Notes: generated by a model from the letters alone, not told the origin. Numbered from the stretch's first letter, positions 11,389 through 20,458 are shown. The stretch: DNA of 64,000 nt from CAWBOV01 sp963790525 (GCA_963790525.1 CAWBOV010000006.1:744001-808000), one strand, 5' to 3'. A program made the numbers and translations.

Positions 11389-11906
11389 GGGTTCGACGCG
11401 GCAGCCGCTGAGGTGAGGTAGACCAGGCGGAACTTCCCGATCTGGACCTCATCGGAACCGGCCAGGACCGCGGAGTCGATGCGCTCGCGGTTGACGTAGG
11501 TGCCGTTCAGGCTGCCCACGTCGTGCACCGAGAAGCCGCCGCCCTCGCGCCGGAACTCGACATGGCGCCGCGACACGGTCACGTCGTCGAGGAAGATGTC
11601 GCTGTCGGGGTGCCGCCCGGCCGTGGTGACGTCCCGGTCGAGAAGGAAGCGGCTGCCCGCGTTCGGACCACGCTTGACCACGAGCAGCGCCGAACCGTTG
11701 GGCAACGCGTCGACCGCGCCCTGGTGGGCATCGGTGGAGAAGTCGCCCTCCGGCTCCGCCGGCGCGGCGGTCGCGGCGCTGAAGATGGAGGTCGTGTCGG
11801 CCCGTCCGCTCGGGGCGGGGGCTGCGGCGCCGCCCAGCGCCGCGCCGCAGTTGGCGCAGAAATGGCTGTCGGGCGGGTTCTCCGCGCCACATGAAGTGCA
11901 GAACAC
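11385..11906 (-). CDS. garA: FHA-domain signalling protein GarA with N-terminal zinc ribbon
   Basis: A 173-residue protein. The N-terminus has a zinc ribbon (CTSCG at residues 3-7, CANCG near residue 18). The linker contains ADTTSIF, matching the phospho-acceptor threonine motif (ETTSVF) of mycobacterial GarA that PknB and PknG modify. The FHA domain follows (GRHPDSDIFLDDVTVSRRH, SLNGTYVN). In mycobacteria unphosphorylated GarA inhibits 2-oxoglutarate dehydrogenase and glutamate dehydrogenase. The GTG at 11906 is used, with AAAGG upstream; a longer reading would include the ribosome binding site. The zinc ribbon is absent from M. tuberculosis GarA. Confidence 0.93.
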   Translation of the reverse strand: MFCTSCGAENPPDSHFCANCGAALGGAAAPAPSGRADTTSIFSAATAAPAEPEGDFSTDAHQGAVDALPNGSALLVVKRGPNAGSRFLLDRDVTTAGRHPDSDIFLDDVTVSRRHVEFRREGGGFSVHDVGSLNGTYVNRERIDSAVLAGSDEVQIGKFRLVYLTSAAAASNP

Positions 11907-12055
11907 GCGATGTATGCCTTTCGGTTTCGGCCGGCTCACCCTGGTGGGCGCGCGGTGCCCGGACCTGGTCGGTCCCGGGCGTCCTCAGGACGCGAGTCGC
12001 CCCGGTCGTCGTCCTGCCTGGTCACCGTGCGAGCCATCCACCCGCCGGTTCGAGC

Positions 12056-12085
12056 AGCCTAGTTGCGACTCCGCATAAGGGTCAA
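12056..12085 (-). promoter_or_regulatory. Promoter of garA (TTGACC-18-TAGGCT)
   Basis: On the minus strand TTGACC (12080-12085) and TAGGCT (12056-12061) are separated by 18 bases. The transcript would begin near 12049, giving a leader of about 140 bases before the garA GTG. Confidence 0.6.
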
Positions 12086-12112
12086 TCGGAGATGAAGGGT
12101 TATCGGGAAAAG

Positions 12113-12131
12113 CCTCAACCTCAACTTGAGG
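12113..12131. promoter_or_regulatory. MerR-type operator candidate, copy 2
   Basis: On the minus strand the sequence is CCTCAAGTTGAGGTTGAGG, matching copy 1 at 16 of 19 positions. It overlaps the last codons of gcvH and lies 27 bases upstream of the garA -35. A further TTGACC (12130-12135) abuts it. Confidence 0.5.
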
Positions 12132-12529
12132 TCAACGCGAGATAGGCGTCGGCGTCGAGCAATTCGTCGTAGGCCGCGGGATCCGGGATCGCGATCTCGA
12201 TCAGCCAGCCGTCGCCGTAGGGCGCGGAGTTGGCCAGCTCGGGCGAGGCCTCGACGCCGTCGTTCTTGCCGACGACGGTGCCCGTCAGGGGTGCGAAGAG
12301 ATCGGACACGCTCTTGGTCGACTCGACCTCACCGATCGCCTCGCCGGCGCTGACCGCGCTGCCGATCTGCGGGAGCTGGACGAAGACGATGTCGCCGAGC
12401 GATGCCTGCGCGAAGTGCGGTGATGCCGATCCGCACGACGGCCTGCCCGTCCGGTCCCTCGGCCAGGCGCGCCCACTCGTGCTCGCTGGTGTAGCGCAGA
12501 TCGGCGGGAATCTCGGGTCCGTCGCTCAT
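12121..12529 (-). CDS. gcvH: Glycine cleavage system H protein, frameshifted
   Basis: The H protein carries the aminomethyl group on a lipoyl-lysine. The N-terminal half (PADLRYTSEHEWARL...VRIGIT) begins at the ATG at 12529. The C-terminal half (HFAQASLGDIVFVQLP, then the lipoylation site EVESTKSVSDLFAP with its Lys, and GDGWLIEI) is in a second frame. The shift occurs at about 12421, where one base appears to be inserted (ACCGCACTTC). All family motifs are present, so this is probably a read error. It is followed by garA downstream and preceded by the DUF881 gene. Confidence 0.88.
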
Positions 12530-12653
12530 GTGGTCGGCCTCCTCGGGGCGTCGAGCTCGCGGGTGTGCCGGGCTCGTCGGTGGGTCACGGGCGTTGCGGG
12601 GGCGAGACTACCGGCCGACGCGCCGTGTCGGACACCGAGGCGGACACCGGAGC

Positions 12654-13491
12654 TCAGTGGCCGGCCGGGGTTGCGTACTTCGCCTGCGGCAGCGGGCGCA
12701 GGACGTCGATGTCCACCCGGGCCCGCTCGGACACCGTCGCCACCCCGCCCGCGTTGCGGACCACCGCCGCGACACCGCCCGGGATGTTCAGCGCCGTGTC
12801 GAGCGTCGCCGCGGGCCCGATCGCCAGCACGGTGTACGGCGCGGTGAGCGCGGTCCCGTCGAGCTCCACGTGCCCGGCGGCATCGGCGAAGTAGCTCGAG
12901 GTCCCGACCCGGACCGTGCCGAACTGGATCGCCTCGGCACCGGCACCGCGCAGCTCCTCGATGACGTCCAGCAGGTCCTCGGCGTGCAGGCCGGCCTTCG
13001 GATCGGTGATCGTCACCACCACGCCGGGGCCGGTGGCCGGGAGCGTGCCGGTCAGGATCCCCAGCGCGTCGGCCTGCCGCTGGGCCTCCGCCTCGGCCGC
13101 GGCGTTGTCGTCACCGGCCGTGCGCAGCCGGGTCAGCGCGGCCTGCAGAGCCGCGATCTGGGAGCGCAACCGGTCCGCCCGGCTGTTCTGGTCGTCGAGG
13201 ATCCGCACCAGGTCATCCGGTCGGGCGCCGGCCAACGCGTCCTGGCTCGAGTTCGTGCGCAACTGCACCGCGATGGCGAACCCCAGCAGCGCCGTGAGGA
13301 CGCCGATGAGGGCGGTGGCGCGCCGGTCGCGGGGCAGCCGCAGCCTGCTGCGGAGATCGGGATGGTCGCCCGCGCGGTGCGGGGCGTGCCGGTGCTCGCC
13401 ATGGGCAGCGGGCGGCGGGGCGGCGGAAGGGTCGGCGCGGGCGGTGGCGGCGACTCGACGTCGTCACCACCGGGCGGGGGTGCTCGCTCAT
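12654..13491 (-). CDS. DUF881 protein (Rv1825-like), frameshifted N-terminus
   Basis: A DUF881 family protein: a short cytoplasmic tail, one membrane helix (ATALIGVLTALLGFAIAVQLRT), a coiled coil (LAGARPDDLVRILDDQNSRA and the following heptads), then the DUF881 domain (GTLPATGPGVVVTITDP, EELRGAGAEAIQFG). The start is the ATG at 13491 (MSEHPRP). Between about 13440 and 13475 the frame changes at least twice before the open reading that ends at 12654; plausible corrected residues are GGDDVES and ADPSAAPPPAAHGEH. It forms a trio with sbp and a second DUF881 gene, conserved as Rv1823-Rv1825. Function unknown, probably envelope or division. Confidence 0.8.
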
Positions 13492-13504
13492 GGCCGGACC
13501 CCGC

Positions 13505-13837
13505 TCATGCCCGGAAGATGTGCCGGCGGATGGCGGCGGCGTTGCCGAAGATGCGGATGCCGAGGACGACGACGACCGCGGTCGACAGCTGGCTCCCCGC
13601 TCCGAGCTTGTCGCCGAGGAACACGATCAGCGCGGCGACGAGGCTGTTGGAGATGAACGAGACGACGAAGACCTTGGCGTCGAAGATCCCGTCCAGCCGG
13701 GCCCGGATGCCGCCGAAGACCGCGTCGAGCGCCGCGACGACGGCGATCGGCAGGTACGGCTCGAACACGGTCGGGACGGTCGGGCGCAGCACGAGGCCGA
13801 CGACGAGCCCGAGGACGAGGGCGACGGCGGCGATCAT
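13505..13837 (-). CDS. sbp: Small basic protein, DUF1290 (Rv1824-like)
   Basis: A 110-residue integral membrane protein of the DUF1290/Sbp family with three hydrophobic helices (IAAVALVLGLVVGLVLRP, VFVVSFISNSLVAALIVFLG, LSTAVVVVLGIRIFGNAAAI) and the conserved PYLPIAVVAALDAVFGGIRA loop. Homologues sit beside ftsZ or the DUF881 genes. The ATG overlaps the stop of the upstream DUF881 gene (ATGA). It is the only fully intact gene between 12.1 and 19.7 kb. Confidence 0.88.
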   Translation of the reverse strand: MIAAVALVLGLVVGLVLRPTVPTVFEPYLPIAVVAALDAVFGGIRARLDGIFDAKVFVVSFISNSLVAALIVFLGDKLGAGSQLSTAVVVVLGIRIFGNAAAIRRHIFRA

Positions 13838-14794
13838 GAGGTGGCTCCGGTGGTCGGCTGGGCGGTGGTCGGCGGGGATCCGGTCGGCGGGAGGCTCGAG
13901 GATGTCCCCGGCGTGGCGGTGGGCGCGCGCGAAGCGTAGTTCGGATCGCCGACCGCGCTGGCCGGCAGCTCCAGCCGGGTGACCGTGTCGATGCTGAACC
14001 GGATGCCCTCGGCCGAGGCCAGCGTGCGGTAACGGCTGTCCACGGGGCTGTCGGCGAACGAGGTGATCAACCCGTCGGCGTCGCCGATGGCCGAGATCGT
14101 GTACGGCGACGCGATGGGCTGGAAGTCGACGAGGACCGCCTCGCCCGCGAACCGGATCGCGCGTCGTCGGCGTCAGGCGCACACCGTCGACCGCGATGGC
14201 CTCGGCGCCGGACTGCCAGAGCTGGTTGACCACGGAGCGCACGTCGACGTCGGTCAGCACCGCCGTCTGCGACAGGGGCGTGGTGCCGGCGCGTCCGGTG
14301 GCGGTGGCGGTCGCCGCCACGGTCGGGTTGCCCAGGACCACGCGCACCCCCGGGCCCTGTGACCGCGACCGAGCCGGCCGCGGCCTGGGCCTGCGACAGC
14401 GCCGAGTTCGACGTCGTTCCCAGGGCGCTCGTGCGTGCGGCATCGACCGAACCCGTCAGGCTCTGCACCTGTGAGGCCAGCGCACTCGCGCTCGCCTCGG
14501 CGCCCTTGATGCGGGTGATGAGATCGGCGCGGGTGCGCGCGTCGGCCGGCGCCGCCTGGTGGGCGTGCAGGTAGGCGACCACGAGCACCAGGCCGACGAG
14601 CAGGCTCCCCAGCGCGGTGAGGGCGTCCGCCCGGCGCCCGTCCCGGCGGTGGGGCGCGGCCCCATCGGTACGCGCCGCCTGCTTGCGGCGGGCAGCCGCG
14701 GCGTAACCGGGATCCAGCGTGTCGTTGAGCGAGGGCGGCGAGCAGCCCCGTGGGCGCCGAGCTGGAGGTGCGGGCGCGTGGTGCGCTCGGTCAC
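13834..14794 (-). CDS. DUF881 protein (Rv1823-like), three or more frameshifts
   Basis: The second DUF881 protein of the trio. The reconstructed order is VTERTTRPHLQLGAHG (GTG at 14794), SLNDTLDPGYAAAARRKQAA, the membrane helix DALTALGSLLVGLVLVVAYL, a coiled coil (ADARTRADLITRIKGAEASA), then VRVVLGNPTVA, VNQLWQSGAEAIAVDGVRL, IRFAGEAVLVDFQPI and SRYRTLASAEGIRF. Frame changes are needed near 14730, 14358 and 14165. Its GTG overlaps the stop of the upstream phosphatidyltransferase gene and its stop overlaps the sbp ATG, showing a tightly packed operon. Confidence 0.75.
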
Positions 14795-15388
14795 TGGGCG
14801 GCGCCTTCGGCCTCGGCCGGCACGGCGAGCAACCGGGCCGCCTGCACCACGTACAGCGCGCCGGCCCACAGGTACAGCCCCGTGCCCCAGATCGTGAACG
14901 CCCAGGCGATGGGCGCGGCAGATGTCACCCAGGGTGCTGTGCCGGGCGCCCAGCAGCAGCAGCGGGAACGCGTAGAGCAGGTTGAACGTCGCGGCCTTGC
15001 CGAGGTAGTGCACCGGCAGCGGGCCGTAGCCGTGGCGGCGCAGGAGGGCGAGCACTCCGGCCAGGATCACGTCCCGGCCGATGATGATCGCGGCGAGCCA
15101 CCACGGGATGATGCCGCGGAGACGAGGCCGACGAGCGTGGCGAGGATGTAGAGCCGGTCCGCCGCCGGGTCCAGGAGTTCGCCCAGCCGGCTGTACTGGT
15201 GCAGCGCACGCGCCAGGACGCCGTCGGCCCAGTCGGAGAAGCCGGCGAGCATGAGCACGATCAGCGCGGCGAGGTCCGCATGCGGGCCCAGCAGCAGGTA
15301 CAGGAAGACGGGGACGCCGAGCAGCCGCGCGAAGCTCAGCGCGTTCGGGATGGTCGAGCACCCGGTCGGCGGACGCTGCTTCCGCCAT
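14791..15388 (-). CDS. CDP-alcohol phosphatidyltransferase (PgsA2/Rv1822-like), frameshifted
   Basis: A membrane enzyme of the CDP-alcohol phosphatidyltransferase family that joins a CDP-activated lipid to an alcohol. The signature DG-xx-AR-x8-G-xxx-D-xxx-D is fully present (SDWADGVLARALHQYSRLG continuing ELLDPAAD, about 15160-15230). Reconstruction starts at the ATG at 15388 (MAEAASADRVL), shifts near 15351 to TIPNALSFARLLGVPVFLYL, shifts near 15118 to IIPWWLAAIIIGRDVILAG, and shifts near 14918 to AWAFTIWGTGLYLWAGALYV, ending at 14791. Which alcohol it uses is not clear; position matches Rv1822. Confidence 0.78.
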
Positions 15389-15492
15389 GTGCCGGTACTC
15401 GCCTTCGCCGAGACCGTCCGGCGTCGGTGTCGCGGACGCACACTCCGACGAAGGCAGTGCGACGGGATCTCGACGATCCCCGCACTGCCCAG

Positions 15493-15566
15493 TCGGGACG
15501 ACAGGATTTGAACCTGCGACCCCCTGACCCCCAGTCAGGTGCGCTACCAAGCTGCGCCACGTCCCG
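15493..15566 (-). tRNA. tRNA-Pro (GGG anticodon)
   Basis: Read on the minus strand the RNA has a 7-bp acceptor stem (CGGGACG/CGTCCCG), a D arm around GCGCAGC-TTGGTAGCGC, an anticodon arm CCTGA-CTGGGGG-TCAGG with GGG at positions 34-36, and a T arm GCAGG-TTCAAAT-CCTGT. CGGG at the 5' end is typical of proline tRNAs. CCA is not encoded. It lies between the phosphatidyltransferase gene and der, on the same strand. Confidence 0.95.
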
Positions 15567-15613
15567 GAGCATCGCGGCGTCGAGCATTAGCGCACTTGGC
15601 GCCCGCGCCCGAC

Positions 15614-16983
15614 TCAGGCCCGCTTCGGCGCGCGCTTCTCCCGGACCCGCACCGAGACCTCGATCGGCGTGCCCGCGAAGTCGAAGTCCTCGCGCAGGCG
15701 GCGCTCGATGAAACGGCGGTAGCCGGCCTCGAGGAAGCCCGTGGTGAACAGCACGAACCGCGGCGGCCGGGTATCTGCCTGGGTGGCGAACAGCACACGA
15801 GGGGCCTTGCCGCCGCGGGGCGGCGGCGGGGTCGTGCGCGACGACGTCGGTCAGCCAGGTGTTCAGCCGGCCGGTGGGATCCGCCGGTCCCAGCGAGGCG
15901 AGGCTGGTGCGCAGCGCCGGCGCCAGCTTGTCCGACGGCGCGGCCGGTGCTGGGCGGACACGTTGACCCGCGGCGCCCACTGCGACGCGGGCGAGGTCGC
16001 GGTCGATCTCGCGTTCGAGGTCGTGCAGTCGCGGCCGGTCCTCGTCCGAGCAGGTCCCACTTGTTGAAGGCGATGACCAGCGCCCGCCCGGCCTCGACCA
16101 CCGTGGTGATGACCCGCTGGTCCTGCTCGGACAGCGGCTCGGAGGCGTCGAGCAGCACGACGGCGACCTCGGCGGCCTCGATCGCGCCGGCGGTGCGCAG
16201 GCTGGCGTAGTACTCCATGCCGGCGGCCTGGTGCACCCGGCGGCGCAGGCCCGCGGTGTCGACGAACCGCCACGTCTCGCCGCCGAGGTCGACGAGGCTG
16301 TCGACCGGGTCGATCGTGGTGCCGGCGACGGAGTCGACGACCGACCGCTGCTCGCCGGTGAGCCGGTTGAGCAGGCTGGACTTGCCGACGTTGGGCCGCC
16401 CGACCAGCGCGACCCGGCGGGGGCCGCCGACTCGGCGTCATCGATCGGGCGGCGCGTCGGGCAGCTGGGCGAGGATCGCGTCGAGCAGGTCGCCGGTGCC
16501 CCGCCCGTGCAGCCCGCTGACCGGGTACGGCTCCCCCAGCCCGAGCGACCACAGCTCGGCGGCGTCGGACTCGCCGCGCTCGTCGTCGACCTTGGTGACG
16601 GCGAGGACCACCGGGCGCTTGGCGCGGCGCAGCGTCCGTGCGACGACCAGCGTCGGTCTCGGTGGCGCCGGTGCGGCCGTCGACCACGAACAGCACCAGG
16701 TCGGCGGTGGCCACGGCCCGCTCGGCCTGGCGCGGACATCGCGCGCCTGGAGCCCGCGGGCGTCGGGTTCCCAGCCGCCGGTGTCGACCAGGGTGAAGCG
16801 GCGGCCGTTCCAGTTCGCGTCGTAGGCGATGCGGTCCCGGGTGACGCCCGGGACGTCCTGCACGACCGCCTCCCGGCGGCCCAGGATGCGGTTGACCAGC
16901 GTGGACTTGCCGACGTTGGGGCGGCCGACGACCGCCACGACCGGGATCGCGCGGCGTCGGGTCGTCGTCGGCGAGTCGTTCAT
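15614..16983 (-). CDS. der: Ribosome-assembly GTPase Der, multiply frameshifted
   Basis: Der (EngA) has two consecutive GTPase domains and a KH-like C-terminus and helps mature the 50S subunit. The first domain starts cleanly at the ATG at 16983 (VVAVVGRPNVGKSTLVNRIL, DVPGVTRDR, LVDTGGWEPD). The second Walker motif (ALVGRPNVGKSSLLNRLTG) is at about 16390, its switch region follows, then MEYYASLRTAGAIEAAEVAV, FNKWDLL and the C-terminal GYRRFIERRLREDFDFAGTP. Frame changes occur near 16740, 16660, 16435, 16060-15940 and 15820. Der is essential, so these must be errors. The start overlaps the likely acyltransferase stop. Confidence 0.85.
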
Positions 16984-17725
16984 CGGCGATCCGCCTGTCG
17001 AGTCCGCTGCAGCCGTCGGTCATCGCGGCGGTCCATGCGGCGTCGACTGTTCGCGCCGTGGCCGCGACCAGGTCGGCGCGGCGCCGACGCTGCACCCGCT
17101 CGGCCGCCGCGCCCGGACTGATCCGTCGCGGCAGCGGCGGCGCGGCTCGGCGGCCGGTGATCGGGGACCGCCGACGGTCAGCGGCTCGCCCGACCGCGCG
17201 CCGGACCGTGCGGCGCACGCGCGGTGCAGCGATCGCGCCGGTGCCGTGGCACGGCGACCGGAACGACCGGCGCGCCGGTGCGCAGCGCGAGGTAGCCGGC
17301 ACCGGGCCGGCGCGGTCGACCAGGCCGTCGCCGCGGGTGCCCTCGGGGAAGATGCCGACCACGCCGCCCGCGCGCAGGACTGCAGACAGCGAGCCGCACC
17401 GGAGCCGGATCGACCGTGCCGCGGACGCACCGGGATCTGCGCCGGCGCCGCGCAGCACCGGCGCCGACGGGCCGGCGACGAACGCCTCGGCCTTGACCAG
17501 GAAGGACACCGGGCGCTCGAGCGCAGGCCGAACAGCAGCGGCCCGTCCATCAGCGCCCGGTGGTTCACGGCGAGCACGACCGGTCCGGTCGCCGGAATCG
17601 TGGTCGCAGGCCGTCGAGCTCGATGCGGCCAGCGCACGGCAGCTGCCGCGCCGAGCCGACGCCGCGGCAGCAGGCGCAGCCGGGCCGAACCCGTCGACGC
17701 GCTCGTGCAGCGTCGGCGCCGTCAT
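16980..17725 (-). CDS. 1-acylglycerol-3-phosphate acyltransferase-like (PlsC), frameshifted
   Basis: A PlsC-family acyltransferase reconstructed from several frames: MTAPTLHERVDGFGPAAPA (ATG at 17725), PATGPVVLAVNHRALMDGP with the catalytic NHxxxxD motif, ERPVSFLVKAEAFVAGPSAP, VVGIFPEGTRGDGLVDRA with the substrate-binding EGTR motif, and APVVPVACHGTG. The ATG overlaps the cmk stop (ATGA). The 3' end is uncertain: the frame giving an ATGA overlap with der ends at 16980, another at 17020. Expected to acylate lysophosphatidate at the membrane; substrate is inferred from family only. Confidence 0.72.
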
Positions 17726-18421
17726 CGCTGCAGGCGACGGCGGCATCCGGCGACGCATGTCCAGCAGAGCCGGTCGACGACCTCGTCGATGTCGAGGTCG
17801 CTGGTGTCCAGCTCGACGGCGCCGTCGGCCGTGCGCGAGCGGACTGGCCGCCCGCGAGCTGTCGTAGCGCGTCGCGGCGGCGCAGATCGCGCGGCCACGT
17901 CGCGCGACGTCGCCGCACCGCCGAGCTCGCCCGGCCCGGCGCCGCGCCCGGACCTCGGTCCGTCGCGGTCAGGTAGATCTTCGGCGTCGGCCGCCGGCCA
18001 GACGACGGAGCCGATGTCGCGCCCCTCGACGACGATGCCGCCGGCGCCGATCAGCTCCCGCTGCTGGTCGACGAGCAGGGTCGCGGACCGCGGGCACGGC
18101 CGAGACCGGCGACTGACCGCGGCGGTGATCTCCGGCGCCCGGATCGCGCGCGTCACGTCGACGCCCGTCGAGCACGACCGCGGTCGCGGCCGGATCGGTG
18201 CTGAGATCGATCCGGCGCCCGCCACGGCCGCGATGACGCGCGGCGGGTCGTCCGGGTCGATGCCCGTGCGCGCAGCACGGCCACCGTGGCGGCGCGGTAC
18301 ATCGCGCCGGTGTCCAGATAGCGCGCGCCGAGCGCTACGGGCCAGCCGTCGGGCGACGGTCGACTTGCCGGTGCCGGACGGGCCGTCGAGTGCGACGACA
18401 CCGGTGAAGGCGCGGCGTCAC
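17722..18421 (-). CDS. cmk: Cytidylate kinase, frameshifted
   Basis: Cmk phosphorylates CMP and dCMP. The P-loop region reads VALDGPSGTGKSTVARRLA once a shift near 18405 is corrected, followed by ARYLDTGAMYRAATVAVLRA. The central part (VVEGRDIGSVVWPAA, about 18010) and the end (VELDTSDLDIDEVVDRL) are in the frame that stops at 17722. Several shifts lie between 18350 and 18180 and between 17985 and 17830. The GTG at 18421 is the likely start (VTPR). Position between the chorismate mutase/rluB genes and plsC-der is conserved in actinobacteria. Confidence 0.8.
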
Positions 18422-18499
18422 GCGCACGCTGCGGTGCGACGTCGGGCAGGCGCAGTGCCGCAGGCGACCCGGTGCCGACGTCGGGTGCGAGCGCCGCCG

Positions 18500-18872
18500 C
18501 TACTGCGGCAGGTCGGTCCGCAGGGCCGCCGCGCCGCCGCAGGTAGACGTGGCGGATGTCGGAGCGCGGCAGCGGTCGGTGTCGACGTGCGCCAGCAGCC
18601 GCAGCACCCGTGGCATCGAGCCGGGCACCGCGATCTCGGTCGCGCACAGCAGCGGGACGTCGGTCAGCCCCATCTGCCGGGCGGCATAGGCCGGGAACTC
18701 GGCGGTCGAGGTCCGGCGTCGCGGTGAAGAAGATGCTGATCAGGTCGTCCGGCGTCGACCGGGTTGCGCTGCATGACCTCGCTGCACCAGCGCCGACGGC
18801 GCCGTCGAGGATGTCCTCCCGCTCGTTCGGCGTCGACCTGGATCGGCGCCGCGGATCGCACGCGATGGCCAT
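18500..18872 (-). CDS. aroH: Chorismate mutase, AroH type, frameshifted
   Basis: A monofunctional AroH-type chorismate mutase (chorismate to prephenate, for Phe and Tyr). After correction it reads MAIRAIRGAIQVDANERDDI-like at the start (ATG at 18872, GGAGGA upstream), VMQRN, TPDDLISIFFTATPDL (about 18690-18740, in one frame as printed), and EIRHVYLRGA-like near the end, closing with ALRTDLPQ at the TAG at 18500. At least three shifts are needed. In Streptomyces this spot often also carries a prephenate dehydrogenase; none fits in the 78 bases before cmk here. Confidence 0.72.
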
Positions 18873-18874
18873 CG

Positions 18875-19727
18875 TCAGTCCTCCGATCGCCGCGCTGCCT
18901 CTGGGTACAGCCGCGGCGTACAGCTCGCCCAGCTCGGGCCGGTCAGCTCGCGGACCGTGCCCGGCCGCTGGTTGCCCAGCTGCACCGGCCCGATCGCGGT
19001 GCGGACCAGCCGCTGCACCGGATGGCCGACCGCGTCCAGCAGCCGCCGCACGATGTGGTTGCGTCCCTCGTGCAGCCACGACCTCGACCATGCGCCCGGT
19101 CCGCTGGGTCTGCACGATGCGGAAGGCGTCGACCCGCACCGGTCCGTCCTCGAGCTCGATGCCCTCGCGCAGCCGGCGCGCCGACGCGCGTCGACCGGCG
19201 CCGGCACGTCGGCCAGGTAGGTCTTGGCGACGCCGTAGCGACGGGTGCATCAGCCGGTGGGCCAGGTCGCCGTCGTTGGTGAGCAGCAGCAGGCCCTCGC
19301 TGTCGGCGTCCAGCCGGCCGACGTGGAACAGCCGCTCACGGCCGGTCGGCGACCAGGTCGCCGACGCACGCGCCGGCCCTGCGGTCGTCGGACATGGTGC
19401 TCAGGACGCCGCGCGGCTTGTTCAGCGCCAGGTAGACGAGGTCCTCGCGCAGGTTCACCCGCTCGCCGTCGACACTGACCACGGCGACCGTCGGGGTCGA
19501 CGCGGGTGCCCAGCTCGGCGACGACCTTGCCGTCGACGCGTGACCCGGCCGGCGGCGATCAGCTCCTCGCAGGCGCGGCGGGAGCCGACGCCGGCCGCGG
19601 CCAGCACCTTCTGCAGCCGGACGCCCTCCGCCGAAGGTTCGGCCCGCCGCGGCGTGGGGCCGGCAGCCCGGGAGGACGGGCGGTGGTCGGGCGTCCCGCG
19701 GGGCGGGGACGCGTGATCAGAAGGCAT
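18875..19727 (-). CDS. rluB: 23S rRNA pseudouridine synthase RluB-type, frameshifted
   Basis: An RsuA/RluB-family enzyme with an N-terminal S4 domain (EGVRLQKVLAAAGVGSRRACEEL, then AAGRV) and a catalytic domain whose GRLDADSEGLLLLTNDG motif (about 19290-19320) holds the nucleophilic Asp. YLALNKPRGVLSTMSDD lies at about 19390-19435 and HEGRNHIVRRLLDAVGHPVQRL near 19030-19085. Shifts are needed around 19540, 19500, 19350, 19240, 19190 and 19075. The ATG at 19727 lies inside the end of scpB, an overlap of 11 bases. It is followed two bases after its stop by the chorismate mutase start. Confidence 0.8.
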
Positions 19728-20458
19728 CGAGGTCCAATCCATCTACCGCGTCGAGGTCGTCGACGTCGGGCAACAAGGGTGCGAGCGAGGGCAGCTCGTC
19801 GAGGCCGGAGAGGCCGAGCTTCTCCAGGAACAGCTCGGTCGTGGCGTACAGACCGGCACCGGTTTCCGGATCGGCGCCCACTTCGGTGATCAACCCTCTG
19901 TTCACCAGGGTACGGACCACACCGTCCACGTTGACGCCACGGATGGCCGAGACCCGTGCCGCGGGTCACCGGCTGGCGGTAGGCGATCACCGCCAGGGTC
20001 TCCAGCGCCGCCTGGGTGAGCTTGCTGCGCTGGCCGTCGCGCAGGTACTGCTCGACCGCCGGCGCGAACTCGGTCCTGGTGTAGAGGCGGTAGCCACCGG
20101 CGACGTCGCGCAGTTCGATCCCGGCGTTCCGGTCGTCCAGCGTGGCGCCGAGCTCGTGCAGCGCCGCGACGACGTCGGGCTCCGGGCGGCGCAGCGCCGC
20201 TGCCAGCTGCGCGCTGGGCAGCGGCGTGTCCGCCACGAACAGGACCGCTTCGAGGGCCGAACGCAGCGCGGCCGGGTCCTCGAGACCCAGGTCCAGGAGC
20301 TCGTCGACGGCGGCGGCCTCCTCGGCCTCGCCCGCGAGACCGTCGGTCGCCGTGTCCTCGCCGGCACCAGCCACCGTCCCAGCGGGTGCGGCGGTGTCGG
20401 TGTCGGGATCCATCGACACGGTGTCCATCGACTCGGTGTCCATCGACTCGGTGCTCAC
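19717..20458 (-). CDS. scpB: Segregation and condensation protein B, one frameshift
   Basis: ScpB is the winged-helix kleisin-associated subunit of the SMC-ScpAB condensin. The GTG at 20458 overlaps the scpA stop. A repetitive acidic N-terminus (STESMDTESMDTVSMD) precedes the core LRSALEAVLFVADTPLPSAQ, GYRLYTRTEFAPAVEQYL and LTQAALETLAVIAYRQPVTR. Here an extra base (CGCGGCACGGG, about 19960) changes frame; the protein resumes as RVSAIRGVNVDGVVRTLVNR and GLITEVGADPETGAGLYATT, ending at 19717. ScpB is broadly conserved, so a read error is likely. Confidence 0.9.
20407..20458. repeat. Short tandem repeat in scpB N-terminal codons
   Basis: Fifteen-base units of the form TCCATCGACTCGGTG are repeated about three times at the start of scpB, coding STESMDTESMDTVSMD. 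The repeat is in frame, so copy number changes would only vary an acidic tail. Confidence 0.7.

Noticed and set aside
15493..15566. tRNA-Pro as an integration site of a mobile element
   Set aside because: No integrase, direct repeat of the tRNA 3' end or foreign-looking DNA lies nearby.
13430..19720. A pseudogene island formed by real decay
   Set aside because: The genes include essential functions, keep all motifs in order and only differ by single-base indels; gene overlaps are preserved.
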